DNA from: Anopheles merus
Lineage: Eukaryota > Arthropoda > Insecta > Diptera > Culicidae
Assembly: GCF_017562075.2 (NCBI RefSeq)
Contig: NW_024427700.1
Coordinates: 1 to 64,000, forward strand
Direction of reading: 5' to 3'
DNA: 64,000 nt
This document shows, piece after piece, positions 58,886 to 64,000 of this stretch (positions are counted from its first letter, which is position 1; every line of letters begins with the position of its first letter). Below the pieces are notes generated by a model, which saw only the letters and a list, made by a program, of their open reading frames with translations, searched no databases and was not told the DNA's origin. The position numbers and the translations under genes were made by a program.

Positions 58886-59391
58886 TGTTTAGGATTTAAA
58901 TGCGCCAAAATGTAGGCAATTTGTTGTACACGTAAAGTATGCCGTAAAACCAATAGCAGTGCCATCTCGAGGCAATGACACAACTATTCCACACTTCACA
59001 GTAGCGCCATCTGCGTGATTAGTTATGTAAAACATGGGTGATGTATTGACTAACAATTAGGAAACATTTGTATGTTCACGGAAAGAGGGGAATTAAGCCA
59101 GCGTATAAACCCCAAAATGTAAACATCGCTAACGGAGCACAGCACTTTGTAATAAGTACCCGAAGAAATATATGCAGAATTCAGTTAACAGCACAGATTG
59201 TGGAGTCAGAATTATTGTTCTACATCTTCAAATCACCCAGCTGGCAAATCTTTTACAGAGTCCTTGGCGGGTAGCTCTTACTTGACACTTGTCAGCGCTC
59301 TCAGGTGTATTGGTATCGTGCTGATTTTTGCTCCCTTTGAAACTCGAATCGCGAGTTTAAGGTAATCTAGTGTAAGGCGCAATCCTACACA
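58886..59391 (+). repeat. BEL-3 5' LTR
   Basis: 506 bp, tgtttaggattt ... aatcctacaca. Clearly homologous to the BEL-2 LTR but with many substitutions and small indels. Confidence 0.93.
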
Positions 59392-59393
59392 TT

Positions 59394-59412
59394 TTGGTCC
59401 TTCGAATCGGAT
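59394..59412 (+). other. BEL-3 primer-binding site, Tyr-tRNA type
   Basis: tggtccttcgaatcggat follows the LTR. It has one more mismatch to the Tyr-tRNA end than BEL-2. Confidence 0.72.
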
Positions 59413-59458
59413 GCCGGCCAGGCCGGTAAAGTAAGAGTGAACCAGTGAACTGAGGTGC

Positions 59459-59745
59459 GTTGTATTGGACAACGGCATACGGCGTGGCCCAGCGAGGAAG
59501 ACATCCACTGGCGGCCATCTCATCCCTAAAACAACGTTGTATTGGACAACGGCGTACAGCGTGGCCCAACGAGGAGGACATCCACTGTCGGCCAATTCAT
59601 CCCTGAGAGTGCGTTGTATTGGACAACGGCACAAAGCTTGGCCCAACGAGGAAGACATCCACTGTCAGCCAATTCATCCCTGAGAGTGCGTTGTATTGGA
59701 CAACGGCACAAAGCTTGGCCCAACGAGGAAGACTTCCACAAACGA
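59459..59745 (+). repeat. BEL-3 leader: four 77-bp tandem repeats
   Basis: The word gttgtattgg starts at 59459, 59536, 59613 and 59690, again exactly 77 bp apart. The unit aligns with the BEL-2 unit through ggacaacggcaca, tggcc and catccactg. The last unit is partial. Short frames on both strands here are repeat translations. Confidence 0.92.
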
Positions 59746-59833
59746 GCAACTCCTATCGTCAATTTTGCGGTGTATTAGACATCGCCTTGCCTGTTCATCA
59801 CGATATCAGTAGGAAAAGCATCTACAATTCATC

Positions 59834-60927
59834 ATGCCGACAACTCGATCCACATCGCAGCGTGTAGAAGATCCTGCATCACAAGAAGAAGCACAGGGTG
59901 CACCACAAGCGGTACCACAAGCTGCACCACCCACTGCACTATCAACTGCACCACAAACTGCATCGCTAGCTGCACAAAAATCTGCATCCCAAGCTATCGT
60001 TACTGAACAAATGTACCACTATGGGGACGATGAATCTTCCGCCACACAAAGAGAGCTTAAGGCTTCTGCATTTTGTAACGCAAACTCATTCAGCTACTGG
60101 AAGAAGTCACAGCAAATCCAATCACGGCATCTACCCATTACGTCAAGTGGCAATATTTGAACGATTTAAAAGCCAAGCAGAATGCAATATTTGAAAAAGA
60201 AATTGCCCTAGCTCTCGCTGACATGGAATTCGACTTTGCTGAAGACGAAGCATACTCGAAGATTTGCATTCAATTAGACACATTGATTGTACGTGGGACA
60301 CCAAGTGCCGCATCTGCTCCGGTGAATCCAGTGGTAATAGCACCGTCGCACCATCTTAACATTCCCATGCCAACGTTCGATGGAACGTACTCCCAGTGGC
60401 CTAAATTCAAATCAATGTTTTCGGACATTGTGCAGCAATCTGGTGCATCTGATGCTGTCAAGCTTCATCACCTTTGGTCGGCTTTGGTCGGCAATGCAAG
60501 TGGCATCTTAAATGCAAGCATCATCGCCGGTAACAATTTCGTCAGTGCTTGGTAGATACTAGAGGACCGTTACGAAAATCCTCGCGTAATTGTTGACGGA
60601 CATATTTCGGGATTGCTTCAAATGAAACCCCTCGCCAGAGAATCTGCACGTGGACTGCGTGATTTAATGGAGACGTGTAAAACTCATGTAGACGGACTGT
60701 CTTACATGAAAAAGGAGATCGACGGTACCAGCGATTTGATCATGACCCACATCTTGGCATCATGTTTCGATGCAGAAACAAGGAAGCTGTGGGAACGGAC
60801 AATGACCCGAGGGCAGTTTCCCGAATTGAAGTCTACGCTCGAATTTTTGTGCAGGCAATGTGATGTGCTAGACCAGTGTGCTCCAGGCAAAGGCGAGAAA
60901 GGCAAGGTGGCAGGTGCTAAAGCTTAG
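59834..60927 (+). pseudogene. BEL-3 gag, broken
   Basis: The ATG at 59834 opens a 108-codon frame with a Gln/Ala/Pro-rich start and the TQRELKA block. It is lost by a frameshift near 60140. The continuing frame (60157-60927) holds the Gag core: LNIPMPTFDGTYSQWPKFKS, VKLHHLWSALVG, a TAG stop at 60553-60555 where BEL-2 reads on, then HVDGLSYMKKEIDGTSDL, SCFDAETRKLWERTM and EFLCRQCDVLDQC. It stops again at 60925. This shows the intact frame at the T-run where BEL-2 has lost a base. Confidence 0.9.
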
Positions 60928-61160
60928 ACATCATCGGTACAAGCCTGTAAACTTTGTCGTGGCAATCAGCATTCCATTTCCTTGTGTCCTGATTTCTCAA
61001 GCTCTCCGTAGGTGAGAAACAGGCGAAGGCACAATCACTTCATTTATGCTACAATTGCCTTGGTTCCGGACATTCATCATCCAAGTGCGACTCGAAGAAA
61101 AAATGTCGCCACTGCAACAGACGTCATCACACGCTTCTTCATATCGAGCTGAACAACGAT
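60928..61160 (+). pseudogene. BEL-3 zinc-knuckle segment
   Basis: Between open frames, translation in the locally best frames shows ACKLCRGNQHSISLCPDF, then CYNCLGSGHSSKC-type spacing and CRHCNRRHH. Here the second Cys that BEL-2 lacks is present (tgctacaattgccttgg near 61050). Frame breaks lie around 61005. Confidence 0.72.
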
Positions 61161-62180
61161 ATGGCAAGGACAGAAAATGTGCCATCTGCCTCCACGCAGT
61201 CGTCCCAAGCCGTTGCAACTACATCACAGCCGACCAGAAGCCAGTTTTCACCTCAGGTTGCCTTGACTGTGAATGGAGAGGCTACCTCCACTGTCCTGTT
61301 ATCTACAGTGATCATCAACATCATGGACGACCAAGGGATTGAGCATCATGCGCGAGCACTACTGGATAGCGGCTCGCAATCGAACTTCGTGTCTGGTAGA
61401 TTGGCCCAACTACTGCGGTTGCCAAGGAAACTTGTCAACATTCCTCTATCGGGCATTGGTGGCAGCTCAAACATCAACGTCCAACATGCTGTAGGAGCCA
61501 CAATTCGATCCCGCTGCTCCGACGATACGTTTTTCGTCAATTTACTGGTTTTGCCCAAACCTACGGCAAATTTACCAACTCGGCCGGTAAACATCAGCAA
61601 CTGGAACATCCCGGCTGAATACATTTTGGCAGATCCGACGTTTAATCAGCCTGGAAGTGTGGACATCATGCTTGGTGCCGAGATGTTCTACGAGTTGTTG
61701 AAGGAGCGTCGTGTATCATTTGGTAAGCATCGTCCGATACTTCAAGAGTCGAAATTCGGCTGGATCGTGAGTGGAACTGCTCTTGTTGAAATATCTGTCG
61801 AGCCAATTGTGTGCATGACAGCAATCGACGATCTGATGAAGAAATTCTTTGACATTGAGGAACTGAATGATGAGCCTAACTGGAGTTTGGAAGAACGAGC
61901 TTGCGAAGATTTTTATCGTAAAACAACTACTCGCAACGAAAACGAGAAATACATCGTCCGACTACCAAGGAAATCACAAATGTCTGGAAAGCTAGGAGAC
62001 TCCAAAGTGATTGCTTTGCGGCGGTTTCTGGTTATTGAACGTCGTCTCCAGAGGAAACCAGAAACTCGAAAGGCATACATAGAGTTCATGGACGAGTATC
62101 AGCGTATGGGGCATATGTGCAAAGTGCCAGCAGATGAATCAACTGGTGAAACCTTTTACCTTCCACACCACCGGTTTTAA
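61161..62180 (+). pseudogene. BEL-3 protease and linker to RT
   Basis: A 339-codon frame. The aspartic protease motif LDSGSQSNF has its Asp at residue 72. It is followed by LSGIGGSSNINVQ and the BEL hallmark GSVDIMLGAEMFYELLKERR and FGWIVSGTAL. The linker with EERACEDFYRKTTTR and KYIVRLPRK leads to the RT fingers (FYLPHHRF), where a frameshift near 62170 shifts the RT into the next frame. In a working element this is one continuous Gag-Pol. Confidence 0.92.
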
Positions 62181-62979
62181 GGTCGATAGTACTAAAACTA
62201 AATATCGAGTCGTTTTTGACGCATCAAGCAAGTCCAGTAACGGATTGTCTCTGAATGACACACTGATGGTCGGACCGACCATCCAACAAGATGCAACATC
62301 CATTTTGTTACGGTTTCAAACGTATACCATCGCACTGACGGCAGATGTGGCCAAGATGTACCGGCAAGTGTGGATGCATCCAGCAAATCGTGCATTACAA
62401 CGGATTTTATGGCGCACTTCACCTGACGACCCTTTTCAGGAGTATAAACTAAACACAGTGACATATGCAACAGCATCAGCTCCATTCTTGGCCATACGAT
62501 CATTGCAACAGACTTGCGAAGACCATGGACAACAGTTTCAAGTAGCTGCAGCGCGTGCATCCGACTTCTACGTAGATGATTTTGTTTCTGGAGCAGATTC
62601 TGTGAAGCAAGCTAGGCGCTTACAGAATGAGATAGAACAACTTTACCAAAAGGGAGGATTTCCTCTCCGGAAATGGGCCTCCAACGAACCCTCTGTGCTT
62701 GCTGGATTAGATGACAGTAATCTAGCATCAAGCCCGTTCACATCAATAGACAGCGAAGGGCCCCTGTCAACGTTGGACGTAGTGTGGAGACCTTCAACAG
62801 ATGAACTTCAATTCAAAGTTGGTGAAATAGAACCGAAAGGATTATTCACCAAACGAAAGGTGGCTTCATGTATAGCTCGCATATACGACCCGCTTGGCAT
62901 CATTGATCCTGTAAAGGCCGTTGCGAAGCAACTATTACAACAAATATGGAGTCTCAAGAAGGATGACTCCCAACTGTGA
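62134..62979 (+). pseudogene. BEL-3 reverse transcriptase
   Basis: A 281-codon frame; RT proper starts near residue 17. Blocks: KYRVVFDASSKSSNGLSLND, LTADVAKMYRQVW, YATASAPFLAIRSL and the catalytic FYVDD (Tyr 146, Asp 148-149). The connection to RNase H follows with KRKVASCIARIYDPLGIIDP. It ends at a TGA (62977-62979) in the same frame as the RNase H, so a nonsense change separates the domains. Confidence 0.93.
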
Positions 62980-63057
62980 GGATGGGATGATGAGCTCCCA
63001 CTGTCATTACAACAACAGTGGATACAGTTCCAGTCCCAGCTAATCCATCTCAAACAT

Positions 63058-63756
63058 TTGACGATTCCGAGGGTAGCGGTGGCAGCAGATTCTATTGAAG
63101 TTCAGCTTCACTTTTTTTGCGATGCCTCGGAACAAGGCTACGGTGCGTGTTGCTATCTAAGGAGCATCAACGAAGCTGGCGACATCAACATTCAGCTATT
63201 TGCATCAAAAACAAAGGTTGCTCCACTGAAGGTGAAACATTCCATAGCCCGCTTAGAGTTATGCGCTGCTCAGCTGTCTGGACAACTTTATGAACGAGTA
63301 AAAAGGGCAGTAGCATACACGTATCCTGCTGTGTTCTGGACCGACTCAATGACCGTGATACATTGGCTTCGATCTCCTCCCAGCCGATGGAAGCCATTTG
63401 TTGGAAATCGAGTGTTTCAAATACAACAGATGACTCAGGGCAGCAGTTGGCGACATATTTCTGGAGTGGAAAATCCTGCAGATCTGGCTTCAAGAGGATG
63501 TTCCTGCATCGATCTTCTCAACAGTTCTTTATGGTGGCATGGTCCAAGTTGGATGCGTTCACCGCAACATGAATGGCCACTTACACCACTATCATATGAC
63601 AGTCAGGATGCCAATGAAGAACAGCGAGCGTTACTATTAGCGTATCCAGTAGTGGATGTGACACCACATAGAATATTTTCGCTTTATTCATCGTATTCAA
63701 AACTTCGACGGATAATGGCAAACTGGATCCAGTTTTTCAATCGGCGACACAATTGA
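63058..63756 (+). pseudogene. BEL-3 RNase H and start of integrase linker
   Basis: A 232-codon frame in phase with the RT. All four RNase H acidic residues are visible: Asp 22 in FCDASEQGYGACCY, Glu 67 in RLELCAA, Asp 96 in FWTDSMTV and Asp 142 in NPADLASRG. The linker to integrase (LWWHGPSWM, then SLYSSYSKLRRIMAN) precedes a TGA at 63754-63756. The enzyme removes RNA from the RNA-DNA hybrid during cDNA synthesis. Confidence 0.92.
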
Positions 63757-64000
63757 CGCAGTTATGATAGAATTGGTCTAACCACTGCAGATCTGAGAGA
63801 TGCAGAGGATCAGCTGTGTCGACTCGCTCAACACGAATGCTTTAAGTCAGAACTTAAGGCACTTCAACGTAACCAACCCGTTGCTGCATCATCCAAATTG
63901 AAATGGTTCAACCCTCAACTAGGAGCAGATGAACTCATCAGGATTGGAGGACGACTGGTAAATGCATCTCTCATTATGGACGCTAAACATCCAGTTGTAG
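63757..64000 (+). pseudogene. BEL-3 integrase N-terminal segment, cut by window
   Basis: After the stop the same frame continues with LCRLAQHECF, SKLKWFNPQLGADELIRIGG and NASLIMDAKHPVV, the segment that precedes the integrase zinc module. The catalytic core would lie beyond base 64000. Confidence 0.85.

Larger units (their letters stand above)
58886..64000 (+). mobile_element. BEL-3: related BEL/Pao element, cut by the window edge
   Basis: 5' LTR, primer site, four-unit leader, gag, protease, RT, RNase H and the start of integrase follow in order. The last base of the window is still inside pol. The coding region has a gag frameshift near 60140, stops at 60553, 60925, 62977 and 63754, and a frameshift near 62170, so this copy is inactive. 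It is closely related to BEL-2 in LTR, leader and Gag, but is a different lineage or an older copy. The left flank before the LTR is gaggg in the purine tract; the matching right duplication is outside the window. Confidence 0.94.

Overview
This 64 kb window looks like constitutive heterochromatin of an insect, most likely a dipteran and possibly an Anopheles-type mosquito. I see no host gene, tRNA or rRNA. Everything I can support is satellite DNA, minisatellite DNA or a transposable element (TE), and most of the TEs are broken. The dipteran suggestion rests on the mix of TEs (BEL/Pao elements with a Tyr-tRNA-type primer site, CR1/Jockey-like non-LTR elements, hAT MITEs) and on the 53-bp satellite monomer. 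53-bp satellites are known from the Anopheles gambiae Y chromosome (AgY53 families), but I cannot compare sequences here, so species and chromosome remain inference.

Left part, 1-37597: about 25 kb, in pieces, is one tandem satellite with a 53-bp monomer. Nearly every monomer carries an XbaI-type TCTAGA or a TCTTGA variant. Three recurring monomer classes form a 159-bp higher-order repeat in several places. The array has been enlarged by a 2,873-bp tandem duplication (12241-17986) and by a roughly 10-kb segmental duplication (about 15.89-25.55 kb and 25.80-35.92 kb). Sitting in it are a MITE with terminal inverted repeats of about 60 bp (311-1247); a CR1/Jockey-like retrotransposon cut at both ends (2632-5925, minus); three hAT-type MITEs at the same position of the monomer, with TTCTAGAG duplications (10409, 21996, 32373; the last two are one insertion, duplicated); a 0.5-kb non-LTR tail nested in the duplicated hAT; a second CCC...GGG element (24512 and 34891); and a solo-LTR-like insert of about 317 bp (18051 and 27830).

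Right part, 37598-64000: the 53-bp satellite ends abruptly and a 9-bp purine minisatellite (GGAGGGAAA and variants) takes over. It occurs in two composite units with shared module junctions: left module L, purine tract, right module R, purine tract (37.6-41.1 kb and 49.9-54.1 kb). Between and inside these units lie a decayed BEL/Pao fragment (BEL-1, about 41.15-44.81 kb), a decayed minus-strand non-LTR element with a CCHC ORF1 (about 45.42-49.64 kb) containing a perfect 29-bp-arm hairpin, a structurally complete but pol-deleted BEL (BEL-2, 54080-58611, nearly identical LTRs, 5-bp target duplication GATGG), and a related longer BEL (BEL-3, 58886 to the window edge) that reaches the integrase region but carries several stops and frameshifts.

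No working multi-gene system is visible. The points of biological interest are structural: the satellite's higher-order organisation, the shared hAT target site, the composite purine units, and a 77-bp leader repeat shared by two BEL elements at different copy number. The very long open frames in the purine tracts and satellite are by-products of repeat periodicity, not genes.
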